Shown: piece after piece, positions 14,032-21,681 of the stretch
Position numbering within the stretch: position 1 is the stretch's first letter
How the letters are laid out: each line of letters starts with the position of its first letter
Source of the DNA: DASXTB01 sp036505615
GTDB lineage: Bacteria; Acidobacteriota; UBA6911; JACQSX01
Length of the DNA: 21,984 nt
Assembly (NCBI GenBank): GCA_036505615.1
Contig: DASXTB010000075.1
Location: 1 to 21,984, forward strand
Direction of reading: 5' to 3'
The notes under the pieces: generated by a model
Databases searched by the model: none
Seen by the model: the letters and a program-made list of their open reading frames with translations, nothing else
Told to the model about the DNA's origin: nothing
Made by a program: the position numbers and the translations under genes

Positions 14032-14814
14032 CTAAGGGTCCGTTGGTGCCTGGGTGTCTTGGTGGTTCACTGCTTTCACACTGCGCTGCATCTCCAACAC
14101 TTTCAGATAGCGAAAGAAAACGGAAATTGCCGCCAGCACGGAGACAGAAAGTCCGGGCAACCCGTCTTGAAAACCGCGTTTCAGAAAATAACTCTTCACA
14201 AAGGCGGCCGCCGGATGCCCCAGCAGATGATGCCACCCCACACGCACCCCGCGCTCATAGCAATCCTCGGCCGCCAGTTGAGAATACCGATCCAGCCTCT
14301 TCACAAAATCGCTGACACAACGGTACGAATAATGCAGCAGCGGAGCTTCCAACTGGCCCACAGGACCTTCCACCTGGACAGTTTCATGCAAGCGGCCTCC
14401 CCGCCACCGCCCTCGCGTTTTGTCAAAAAGGCGCAGTTGAAAATCAGGGGACCAGCTGGTGTGATCGATCCATCGATTCAAGAACAAGGTCCGCCGCCGA
14501 ATTCGGTATCCTGCAAAGTTCGAGCCGTTTAGCTGCAGGATTTCACTTTGCAATTCGGGGGAAACTCGCTCGTCTGCATCTAGGCTCAACACCCACCGTT
14601 CAGCCGCCTGAGCCAAAGCGAAATTCTTTTGATCGACGTACCCCTTCCATTCCTTCTGAAGAATGCGCGCACCAAGGCCGCGACAGATCTCCGGTGTTGA
14701 GTCGGAGCTGTAAGCATCAACCACCACTACCTCGCGCGCCCAGGAGACACTCCGGATCGCCGCCTCGATATTGTGCTCCTCATTGAGTGTAATCAGGACT
14801 GCGGAGACGTTCAT
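14032..14814 (-). CDS. Glycosyltransferase family 2, WaaE/KdtX-like
   Basis: A 260-residue GT-A-fold enzyme. It starts VSAVLITLNEEHNIEAAIRS, has the nucleotide-binding DAYSSD (33-38) and the metal-binding DAD (79-81) in LSLDADERV, then a LHETVQV segment typical of lipopolysaccharide-core glucosyltransferases of the WaaE type. A hydrophobic C-terminal helix (about 220-240) may hold it at the membrane. Its start overlaps the upstream GT2 gene by 35 bp, implying co-transcription. The final codons, encoding about NHQDTQAPTDP, coincide with a TGGTGCCTGGGTGTCTTGG-like simple repeat, suggesting an altered C-terminus. Sugar and acceptor are unknown. Confidence 0.88.
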   Translation of the reverse strand: MNVSAVLITLNEEHNIEAAIRSVSWAREVVVVDAYSSDSTPEICRGLGARILQKEWKGYVDQKNFALAQAAERWVLSLDADERVSPELQSEILQLNGSNFAGYRIRRRTLFLNRWIDHTSWSPDFQLRLFDKTRGRWRGGRLHETVQVEGPVGQLEAPLLHYSYRCVSDFVKRLDRYSQLAAEDCYERGVRVGWHHLLGHPAAAFVKSYFLKRGFQDGLPGLSVSVLAAISVFFRYLKVLEMQRSVKAVNHQDTQAPTDP

Positions 14815-15826
14815 GATGCAGTTGTTCCACTTGTTGCCGGCTGATAAAGACTTGGATATCCGTCCGGGTTGCGAATTGGTGAAGCAGGTCCTTTATCTGC
14901 CGATCCGATTGCCGCGCAGCGTGTTTCTCCCGCACCCTAGACCGCCGGCACTGCGGCAGCCGCTTCAATGCCGCCCAGAAAGCCTGATAGAAAGTCATGT
15001 CGCCGGCGGCCCACCGGCTGCACAGCAGCAACAGGAGCATTCCCAGATGCTGCAAGAGCATGATCCGGTCATGAATGTTTTTCCAGTGAAATAACAGTCG
15101 GTTCCTGACCGCTACTATTTCTACTGTCGAAGCGCTGAAGGTTTTGCCGATGGTGGAGCTGGCCTGATGCCAGCCGACAGCACGCGGCTGATAGACGATG
15201 TTCCATCCTCGTTTCCAGGCCCGATAAGAGAAGTCGATGTCCTCCCAGTGAAAGGGTGAAAACATTTCGTCAAACCCGCCCCACTGTTTAGCCTGTTCGG
15301 TGCGAAAGGCGCAGAATCCTCCTACTGCGTAGGCCGAGATCAAATCGGTTGCATGAGACGCGTTATCACGCGTCTGTACGTCGTAGTTGAAATAAACGGA
15401 CCAAAATCCTCTTCGAAAACTTCCAATCTTTCCTGCAGTGGCCAGCAGCCCGGTGGACGGTTCGAAGATTCTGGCAGTGACTGCAAAGACCTGCGGATCC
15501 GAAAACGGCTCAAGCAAGGCGGCAACAAAGCCGGGCGCGACTTGAACGTCACTGTTCAGAAGCACCACGAACGGAAATCGTGCTGCCTGAAGGCCCGAAT
15601 TTGAAGCAGCAGAAAAACCTCTGTTACTGGCCCGCTGCACCACCCGCACCGGCTGCGACTTCAGATAGGCCGGCGTGTCATCGGTACTGCCGTCATCCAC
15701 AACGATCACTTCGGCAGCTCCGTTTTGGTTTTCCCGGAAGCACCGCGATTCTTCAATCACGGAAGGGAGAAAACGCCGCAATAATTCAACGCCGTTCCAG
15801 GTGGGGATGATGATCGAGACGTCCAT
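14780..15826 (-). CDS. Glycosyltransferase family 2, rhamnosyltransferase-like
   Basis: 348 residues. It begins VSIIIPTWNGVELLRRFL, with VVDDGSTDDT (42-51), the DxD-equivalent NSD (91-93) and HWEDIDFSYRAWKRGW (193-208), where the ED pair supplies the probable catalytic base. This is the pattern of bacterial GT2 enzymes often annotated as rhamnosyltransferases. A hydrophobic helix at about 256-270 may attach it to the membrane. It is the first gene of a three-gene glycosyltransferase run (GT2, GT2, GT4). With rfbABD nearby, use of dTDP-rhamnose is a reasonable guess, not shown by sequence. No strong ribosome site precedes the start. Confidence 0.88.
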   Translation of the reverse strand: MDVSIIIPTWNGVELLRRFLPSVIEESRCFRENQNGAAEVIVVDDGSTDDTPAYLKSQPVRVVQRASNRGFSAASNSGLQAARFPFVVLLNSDVQVAPGFVAALLEPFSDPQVFAVTARIFEPSTGLLATAGKIGSFRRGFWSVYFNYDVQTRDNASHATDLISAYAVGGFCAFRTEQAKQWGGFDEMFSPFHWEDIDFSYRAWKRGWNIVYQPRAVGWHQASSTIGKTFSASTVEIVAVRNRLLFHWKNIHDRIMLLQHLGMLLLLLCSRWAAGDMTFYQAFWAALKRLPQCRRSRVREKHAARQSDRQIKDLLHQFATRTDIQVFISRQQVEQLHHERLRSPDYTQ

Positions 15827-15882
15827 TGGGTTGTCCGTAGTCCGTTGTCAGTTTAATGCCTCGGCTGGGCTTGGAACGTGAG

Positions 15883-15998
15883 AAAAAAATCTGAGCCGCG
15901 ACCGTGAGGGAGCAGACCCGCGATGAGCAGATCGAAGACACGTCAATACTTGCACACGGGAGAGTCCGCTTGCTTACGCGCGCGGCTCGGATTTTTTC
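15883..15998. repeat. GAGCCGCG-type inverted repeat
   Basis: The left arm (15883-15915) begins AAAAAAATCTGAGCCGCG. The right arm (about 15964-15997), read on the other strand, begins AAAAAATCCGAGCCGCG. After this, GACCGTGAGGGAGCAGAC and the matching GCGCGTAAGCAAGCGGAC keep about 19 of 25 bases. Each half can form its own small hairpin. The arms enclose about 50 bp of unrelated DNA. It is a different family from the GTAG palindromes but has the same inverted-pair layout. Confidence 0.8.
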
Positions 15999-16079
15999 GA
16001 GGACTGCACCAATTTTAGAAGAAAGGAATATTCTAAATTAAATAGAAACCGGCACAGAGTGGGCGCATCTATGTATGGG

Positions 16080-16122
16080 GCCTTATTTTACTGGAGCCTT
16101 ATTTTACAGAGGGCCTTATTTA
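16080..16122 (+). repeat. Three GCCTTATTT direct repeats (iteron-like)
   Basis: GCCTTATTTTAC at 16080-16091, GCCTTATTTTAC at 16096-16107 and GCCTTATTTA at 16113-16122 are spaced 16 and 17 bp apart, just upstream of the gene starting at 16145. The spacing could suit a repeated protein-binding site, or it may be simple-sequence duplication. Confidence 0.6.
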
Positions 16123-16144
16123 GGAAGTTGTTGGTAGGTACATC

Positions 16145-16405
16145 ATGAGAAGACTTATAGGTGGAGTTGCCGTGCTTGTCTTTGCCTCAGCCTTGGCGAC
16201 GGCTGCGGACAAACCGCCAAAGCCGGCCAAGGTGAAGCCTGCGCCCACTGCCCAATCGGCGATTAAGCAGGACATCAAGAATGACAAGCGGGAGATCAAG
16301 AGCGATCAGGCGGAGCTCAAGCGCCTGAAGGCCGACCTAAAAGCGGCTGAAAAAGCTGGCGACCGCGACCGGGTCGTGCGCGATGCGATTCGGAGTCGGA
16401 CCTAA
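16145..16405 (+). CDS. Small secreted, charged helical protein
   Basis: 86 residues. Residues 1-21 form a signal peptide (positive MRR, hydrophobic core, ATA cleavage site). The mature part is proline- and lysine-rich to about residue 38, then a long, highly charged helix IKQDIKNDKREIKSDQAELK and onwards with heptad-like spacing, probably a coiled coil. It ends soon after the helix (RDAIRSRT), which may be natural or a truncation of a longer protein. A possible ribosome site is GGTAGG at 16133-16138. It converges on the large TPR gene. No known family or function is recognised. Confidence 0.65.
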   Translation: MRRLIGGVAVLVFASALATAADKPPKPAKVKPAPTAQSAIKQDIKNDKREIKSDQAELKRLKADLKAAEKAGDRDRVVRDAIRSRT

Positions 16406-16482
16406 CAGCTTCCATAGCGAAGCACTTGCTGGAGTACGTCAAATGTCAGGAGAGGTTAAAGCTGCTCCTGGAAATAGGCGCT

Positions 16483-17979
16483 CTAATAATTCAGGTTGGC
16501 GCCGAAATCCGGCATTTCGCCTTTGCGGATTGCTGCGATCCACGGATCCAGCTTGTTGCTGAAATGCCAGAATTTGCGGCACATCTCAAGGTACTGAAGC
16601 ACCGTATCCTTTTCGCCCTTCTCCAGTAATTCTTTCGCCAAAGCCATGTTTGGGCCGAAACTAGTGAGACTCCCGCCACCGCCGACGTGGCCTGCTTCAA
16701 GTAGATTTGCCTTAGCGGTCTCAAGGTCGCCGTTCCGCAAAGCCACACGTCCAAGGATAAGGTGAGAATGGTGCCAGATCGTGTCGACCTCGGCGCTCAG
16801 CTGAGGATCTACCTTCATCTTTGGGACGAGTGCCACTAAGCTGTTCGCAATCGATTGAGCGCGCTCCAAGTCACCGGCGTCGAGACTTGCCCGCGCCACG
16901 GTGAGCAGTTGAGGCGAACTCGCTGGGTCGTTGGCCGACAAGCCAGCTGTGGCCTTCACGAGTTGTTCGTAACGCGCGCGGGCAAATCTTTCCTTTTCGA
17001 CCTTAGATGTCGCGGACATCCCACGCAACTCGTAAATTCCTGCGAGTTCGAAGCTCGGCTCTGATTTGCCGGGATCTAGATCCTGAACTCGCTTGAGCAG
17101 GCTTTCCGCCAACCCCAACGCATCTACCGGAGGCTTCTCTCCGGGGTTACGCTGTGCCATGGACTGTGCCATGAAGCCGCGAGCCGTCAGCTCTCTGGCG
17201 ACAGCCGCAAGTAGCGCCGTGTCTGTCAAGGTTTCCAGCTCCCGCCTAACAGTTTTAGCAAAATCCGACCCGGCTTCAGCCGGATCTGCGGGGCCTGGAA
17301 ATCCGTTCTGATTCATTTGTGTGATGCCCGCAACGGCAAAAGCCATCACGCTTCCCTGCATAAAAAGCCAGAAGGAGTTCTCGGGCTCCAGTCTGCGCGC
17401 ACGCGCAAAGAACTCCGCTGCCAGCGCCTTGTCGGGAAGATAGAAAAAGCGGCCGGCATTGCCCAGCAGAGCCGCGTTCGCATCTTTGCTTGCAGTTTGC
17501 TTGAGCCACGCCTTCTTTGCCTGTTCGTAACCTTCCGCGTCCGCCAGACTGTGCCCGCGAGGGTCCAAGGTTGCTTCCGATGTCATCAGCAGCGCAGAGT
17601 CGGGGCGATTGTTGATAAGCCAAAGAATATGCTTGCGCCGTGCCTGAATCCTTGCCTCAAACCCCAGAGGTTGAGAAACGGGAGCGAAGTAGTATCCCAT
17701 CAGTTTGGCACGTACTTCGAGATCGCCAGGCGCGGTCGCTAGAGCCTCTTCTAGCGACATAGCCTGCTCTTTGGTCAGACTCCAGCCTTCTCGGGCCAGT
17801 TGGCTCGCCTTCTGTTCCTGAGCCAGGAACTCATCCATGCGCGAGCGTTTAGCGTTCTGCGTCGCCGCAACTTCCTTCGTGGAAATCTCCTGAGGCGACA
17901 TAGATGGCCCGACGCTGGCAAGGGCCTGGAAAATCAGGACAACCATGACACCAAACACAATTTTTGCGTATCTGCTCAT
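16483..17979 (-). CDS. Large secreted TPR-repeat protein
   Basis: 498 residues. A signal peptide or N-terminal anchor spans about 1-23 (YAKIVFGVMVVLIFQALAS). The rest is mostly alpha-helical, with TPR-like units around 170-215 (LLGNAGRFFYLPDKALAAEF), 300-350 and 390-440, and a C-terminal block SLTSFGPNMALAKELLEKGE and LEMCRKFWH that I recall from uncharacterised TPR proteins of environmental bacteria. It probably sits outside the inner membrane and mediates protein contacts. A strong ribosome site, GGGAGG (17989-17994), lies nine bases before the ATG. It stands alone, with no operon partner and no enzymatic motif. Confidence 0.78.
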   Translation of the reverse strand: MSRYAKIVFGVMVVLIFQALASVGPSMSPQEISTKEVAATQNAKRSRMDEFLAQEQKASQLAREGWSLTKEQAMSLEEALATAPGDLEVRAKLMGYYFAPVSQPLGFEARIQARRKHILWLINNRPDSALLMTSEATLDPRGHSLADAEGYEQAKKAWLKQTASKDANAALLGNAGRFFYLPDKALAAEFFARARRLEPENSFWLFMQGSVMAFAVAGITQMNQNGFPGPADPAEAGSDFAKTVRRELETLTDTALLAAVARELTARGFMAQSMAQRNPGEKPPVDALGLAESLLKRVQDLDPGKSEPSFELAGIYELRGMSATSKVEKERFARARYEQLVKATAGLSANDPASSPQLLTVARASLDAGDLERAQSIANSLVALVPKMKVDPQLSAEVDTIWHHSHLILGRVALRNGDLETAKANLLEAGHVGGGGSLTSFGPNMALAKELLEKGEKDTVLQYLEMCRKFWHFSNKLDPWIAAIRKGEMPDFGANLNY

Positions 17980-18666
17980 TTTTCATTTCCTCCCGGCGGC
18001 GGCCGGCGCCTTCACGTCCAAATAGGTTCACACCCTAACGCGGCTTAGGGGTAGGCGGCGACACCGGTTGCCCGTGCGTAGGTGAACCATTTTTTCTCGC
18101 CATCGCAGGACTGGGGTTGTTTTTTTCTGTCTGACATGTCGAAAGTCATCAGGCAATTCGCCTCGCTGAGCCTTTCAAAATCTTCCAAAATTATAATTCT
18201 AATCGTGTTCAATTTTGGTCAGATTCATGAGTAGCAGGGTAATAATAAATAACCCTTAATTCTGGTATGGATTCCTTTTTAGGCCAGCAGTCCACGGACA
18301 ACTCCAACCTCGATCCAGTCGGTGCCGCCACCGCGATTCCCTTGGATTGATGGATTCTCTGGCGCGCCGCTGATGCTGGGCGTTAGAGGAACAGAATAGG
18401 AAACGCCCACACATCAAAGCGCCAAGGCGAGCTGTTTTGTAATGTTGTGTTTTCGGAACAGACGGAAAGCCGCCTCTGGGTCATACGGAGAATCAACGCC
18501 TTGCGGCGACCGTTAGGGAGGGTTTTTAGAACAACATGAGGATTAGCGCGAAACGCTTCAAATTGCCAGAAACCGGTTTCAGAGGAAGCAAACGCAATCA
18601 CTTCTGACTCAGGGGCTCGCCCCCAAAGAGGCCCCGAACAACAGACCACGGACCCACGGACAAGAA
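17980..18666. other. Long intergenic region without a clear gene
   Basis: Between the starts of the TPR gene and the end of gpmI lie 687 bp. It contains a hairpin with a T run (18025-18095), an AT-rich patch with a perfect, self-complementary TATAAT (18192-18197) that could serve as a -10 box on either strand though no good -35 is seen, and CCACGGAC words at about 18292 and 18646-18660. A frame at 18383-18649 (minus) has no family resemblance and I leave it out. Confidence 0.55.
18025..18095 (+). terminator. Nested hairpin followed by T run
   Basis: GGTTCAC (18025-18031) pairs with GTGAACC (18082-18088), enclosing a second stem CCTAA/TTAGG (18034-18049 region), and is followed by TTTTTT (18090-18095). 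The form fits an intrinsic terminator or small-RNA 3' end on the plus strand, yet no plus-strand gene lies upstream. Confidence 0.35.
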
Positions 18667-20202
18667 CTAACCCGCCAACAGTGAAACTCCTGTCATTTCC
18701 TGCGGTTTTTCAATGCCGAAATAATGCAGCAAGGTGGGAGCCACATCTCTCAGGGCGCCTCCCGAACGCAACCGACCGCGGAAGTTGTCATCGACCAGAA
18801 TGAAGGGCACTGGGTTGGTGGTGTGCGCCGTGTGGACACGGCCCGTGACCGGGTCGATCATTTGCTCGGCATTGCCGTGGTCGGCAGTAACCATCATCAT
18901 CCCCCCCAAATCCTGAATCTTCGGGAAAATGCGCCCCAGACATGTGTCGACGGCTTCCACTGCCTTGCGCGCCGCCGGTATTTGGCCAGTATGGCCGACC
19001 ATGTCGGCGTTGGCGAAATTAAGGATCACGCAGTCATCCTGGCCGGCATCCAATTCCGCCAGCAGCCGGTCGGTCACGGCAAAGGCGCTCATGTCCGGCT
19101 TGAGATCATAAGTGGCAACTTTCGGTGACGGTATCAGAACGCGTCGCTCTCCGGGAAACAACTCCTCTTCCCCTCCATTGAAGAAATAAGTTACATGGGC
19201 GTACTTTTCGGTTTCTGCCATCCTCAAATTCTTGAGCCCGTGCTCGGTCAGGATTTTCACCAGAGTGCGGTCGAGAATAATGGGTTGAAATACCGTGGGA
19301 AGGTGAAACGTTTCATCGTACTCCGTCATGGTGGAGTAATTGGGGTAGGTCGCGGCTCGAGGGAACGCCGAAAAATCCGGCTGTATCAGCGCCCGGGTCA
19401 ACTGGCGGGCGCGGTCTGCGCGGAAATTAAAAAAGATCACCGCATCCTCCGACCTCATGGGAGCCACCGGTTTTCCCTGCTCCATGATCACAGCGGGAAC
19501 CAAAAATTCATCAGTGACGCCTTGATCGTATGAGTGCTGAATTGCCTCCTCTGCGCTGGAAGCCGGAATTCCCTTCCCTTCCACAATTGCTCGATAAGCC
19601 CTTTCGGTACGGTCCCATCGGTTGTCGCGGTCCATGGCGTAATAACGCCCACTCACGGTTGCAACCTTGCCCAACTCAAGCTTTTCCATCCTCTCTTTTA
19701 AGGCGCGGGCGGACTCGATGCCGGACGTGGGGGATGTGTCGCGCCCGTCGGTGAACATGTGCACACAGGCGCGAGTCACCCCGGCCGACTTGGCCGCGTC
19801 TAGAAGGGCAAAAAGATGGCGAATATGGGAATGAACGCCTCCGTCAGAAACCAGGCCCAGCAGGTGGAGCGAACTGTTTTTAGCCACAGTCAAAGCTTGC
19901 TGGATTACGCCATTGGCGGCCAGCTCGCCATTGTCGATGGCTTCGTCAATGCGCGTTATATCCTGATACACGATCCGGCCTGCGCCCAGATTCAGATGTC
20001 CCACCTCGCTATTGCCCATCTGGCCTTCAGGCAATCCGACGGCTGGGCCGCTGGCATCAAGTTGAGTGGAAGGATAATGCTCCAGCAGAAAATGGTAGTT
20101 TGGAGTTTGGGCAAGCTCTACTGCGTTGCCTTCCTTTATTTTGCTCAGACCCCAGCCGTCCATGACCACAAGGATAACCGGGCGTCGTCGGCGTTTGTTC
20201 AT
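18667..20202 (-). CDS. gpmI: 2,3-bisphosphoglycerate-independent phosphoglycerate mutase
   Basis: This glycolytic enzyme interconverts 3- and 2-phosphoglycerate, using two metal ions (usually Mn2+). The 511-residue protein has the alkaline-phosphatase-fold marks: Asp15 in VVMDGWG, the phosphorylated Ser65 in GNSEVGH, SDGGVHSH, TDGRDTSP, the metal-binding NADMVGHTG and TADHGNAE, and HTTNPVPF. Length is typical (about 510). The ATG at 20202 fits the family N-terminus, but the 14-bp repeat runs to within one base of it and no Shine-Dalgarno exists. Eno lies upstream on the same strand, so both catalyse adjacent steps around 2-phosphoglycerate, though a 207-bp repeat block separates them. Confidence 0.96.
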   Translation of the reverse strand: MNKRRRRPVILVVMDGWGLSKIKEGNAVELAQTPNYHFLLEHYPSTQLDASGPAVGLPEGQMGNSEVGHLNLGAGRIVYQDITRIDEAIDNGELAANGVIQQALTVAKNSSLHLLGLVSDGGVHSHIRHLFALLDAAKSAGVTRACVHMFTDGRDTSPTSGIESARALKERMEKLELGKVATVSGRYYAMDRDNRWDRTERAYRAIVEGKGIPASSAEEAIQHSYDQGVTDEFLVPAVIMEQGKPVAPMRSEDAVIFFNFRADRARQLTRALIQPDFSAFPRAATYPNYSTMTEYDETFHLPTVFQPIILDRTLVKILTEHGLKNLRMAETEKYAHVTYFFNGGEEELFPGERRVLIPSPKVATYDLKPDMSAFAVTDRLLAELDAGQDDCVILNFANADMVGHTGQIPAARKAVEAVDTCLGRIFPKIQDLGGMMMVTADHGNAEQMIDPVTGRVHTAHTTNPVPFILVDDNFRGRLRSGGALRDVAPTLLHYFGIEKPQEMTGVSLLAG

Positions 20203-20424
20203 AATGAAGAATTAAGAATGAAGAATTAAGAATGAAGAATTGAAATGCGTCATTTGTTATTAGTCATTTGTCATTCGTCACCGGTCACTGGCACGATGCT
20301 GAAAAAACTCGCCACGAAGACGCGAGAACACGAAGCCTTGTGACTAGGCGGCTACTAATGACAATTGACCAATGACGAACGCCGGTTTTTCATTCTTAAT
20401 TCTTCATTCTTAATTCTTAATTCT
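20203..20424. repeat. Composite inverted repeat block between eno and gpmI
   Basis: The outer arms are the AATGAAGAATTAAG family: copy C at 20203-20241 and inverted copy D at 20391-20424. Inside them is a second inverted pair of GTCATT words (20249-20280 and 20354-20380). The centre holds CCACGAAGACGCGAGAACAC-like words (20312-20331). The block separates eno and gpmI. Copy D supplies the last three codons and the stop of eno; copy C abuts the gpmI start. Confidence 0.85.
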
Positions 20425-21681
20425 ATAAAACCGTGCTGCCGTACCTAGCTCTTCTTCGATTCGCAGCAGTTGATTGTACTTGGCGACCCGATCAGAGCGG
20501 CTGGCTGATCCGGTCTTAATCTGCCCCGCATTGGAGGCGACGGCCAGATCCGCAATAAAGGAGTCTTCGGTTTCTCCGGAGCGGTGGGATATGACCGTTG
20601 TGTAGCCCCGAGCCCGAGCGAGCTCAATCGTCTGGAGCGTCTCTGTTACCGTGCCGATCTGGTTCAGCTTGATCAGTATGGAGTTGCCCACGGACTGCTC
20701 AATTCCCTTCTTGAGCCGTTCCACATTGGTCACGAAAATGTCATCACCAACCAACTGCACCCGCTCTCCCAGCGCGGCGGTCAACTCCTTCCATCCGTCC
20801 CAATCGTCTTCCGCCAAACCATCCTCGATGGATACAATCGGATAGCGGCGAATCCAGTCGTCATAAAACTGGATCATCTGTGAGCTTGTTTTGCGCTCCT
20901 TGGATGATTTCTTAAAAACGTACCAACTCTCACTGAATAACTCGCTGGCGGCCACGTCCAGCGCCATGCAGATGTCGCTTCCGGGCTCGTATCCCGCCTC
21001 TTCGATAGCCTCGAGAATCACCTCAATCGCTTCCTCGTTGGATTTAAGGTTGGGAGCAAAACCTCCTTCGTCGCCCACCGAGGTGCTGTAGCTGCGTTCC
21101 TTCAGCACCTTCTTCAGGTGATGAAAAACTTCCACCCCCATGCGCAGGGAGTCGTGAAAGCTCTCGGCCCCAACCGGCATTATCATGAATTCCTGGAAGT
21201 CGACGTTGTTATCGGCGTGAACGCCTCCATTGAGAATGTTCATCATCGGAACGGGAAGCATGGCTGCACCGGTCCCTCCGATGTAGCGATACAGCGGCAT
21301 GTGAAAATGATTGGCGCCGGCCCGAGCGACGGCCATCGAAACGGCAAGAATCGCGTTGGCGCCCAGCTTTCCCTTGTTTGGAGTCCCGTCCAATTCAATC
21401 AGCAACGAATCGATCAGCCGCTGCTGCGTAGCGTCCTGGCCAATCAGGTTCGGAGCCAATTCTTCGTGTATATTCTTGATCGCCTTCAGGACCCCTTTGC
21501 CTAGATAGCGCTTGGCGTCGCCGTCGCGAAGCTCCAGTGCCTCATGCGCTCCGGTCGAGGCGCCGGAAGGAACCGACGCCCGGCCCACCGCGCCACCGGT
21601 CAACTGCACTTCCGCTTCCACTGTTGGATTTCCGCGAGAATCCAAGATTTGGCGCGCTGTCACACGAACGATGGATGACAT
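20410..21681 (-). CDS. eno: Enolase (phosphopyruvate hydratase)
   Basis: Enolase dehydrates 2-phosphoglycerate to phosphoenolpyruvate and needs Mg2+. The 423-residue protein has the signature ILIKLNQIGTVTET with catalytic Lys338, metal ligands Asp242, Glu286 and Asp313, Glu205 in GDEGG, His366 and Lys389. SGASTGAHEALELRDGD at the N-terminus forms the mobile loop. GGAG six bases before the ATG is the ribosome site. The C-terminus RFYRIKN reads into repeat copy D: Arg-Ile-Lys-Asn and the TAA (20410-20424) are repeat sequence. The protein is a few residues shorter than the usual ~430, mostly at the end. Activity should be intact, since the core is complete. Confidence 0.97.
   Translation of the reverse strand: MSSIVRVTARQILDSRGNPTVEAEVQLTGGAVGRASVPSGASTGAHEALELRDGDAKRYLGKGVLKAIKNIHEELAPNLIGQDATQQRLIDSLLIELDGTPNKGKLGANAILAVSMAVARAGANHFHMPLYRYIGGTGAAMLPVPMMNILNGGVHADNNVDFQEFMIMPVGAESFHDSLRMGVEVFHHLKKVLKERSYSTSVGDEGGFAPNLKSNEEAIEVILEAIEEAGYEPGSDICMALDVAASELFSESWYVFKKSSKERKTSSQMIQFYDDWIRRYPIVSIEDGLAEDDWDGWKELTAALGERVQLVGDDIFVTNVERLKKGIEQSVGNSILIKLNQIGTVTETLQTIELARARGYTTVISHRSGETEDSFIADLAVASNAGQIKTGSASRSDRVAKYNQLLRIEEELGTAARFYRIKN

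Larger units (their letters stand above)
15827..16144. other. Divergent intergenic region with two repeat types
   Basis: The gap between the divergent GT2 and small secreted-protein genes holds words like CCGTTGTCAG and TTGTCCGTAG just upstream of the GT2 start, the GAGCCGCG inverted repeat (15883-15998) and GCCTTATTT direct repeats (16080-16122). AT-rich sequence near 16027-16047 could hold a promoter, but no clear pair of hexamers stands out. Confidence 0.55.

Noticed and set aside
13858..14532. Plus-strand open frame of 224 codons
   Set aside because: It is antisense to the WaaE-like gene and runs through the GTAG palindromes.
18383..18649. 88-residue minus-strand open frame before gpmI
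   Set aside because: No ribosome site, no recognisable domain and an odd composition; more likely noncoding.
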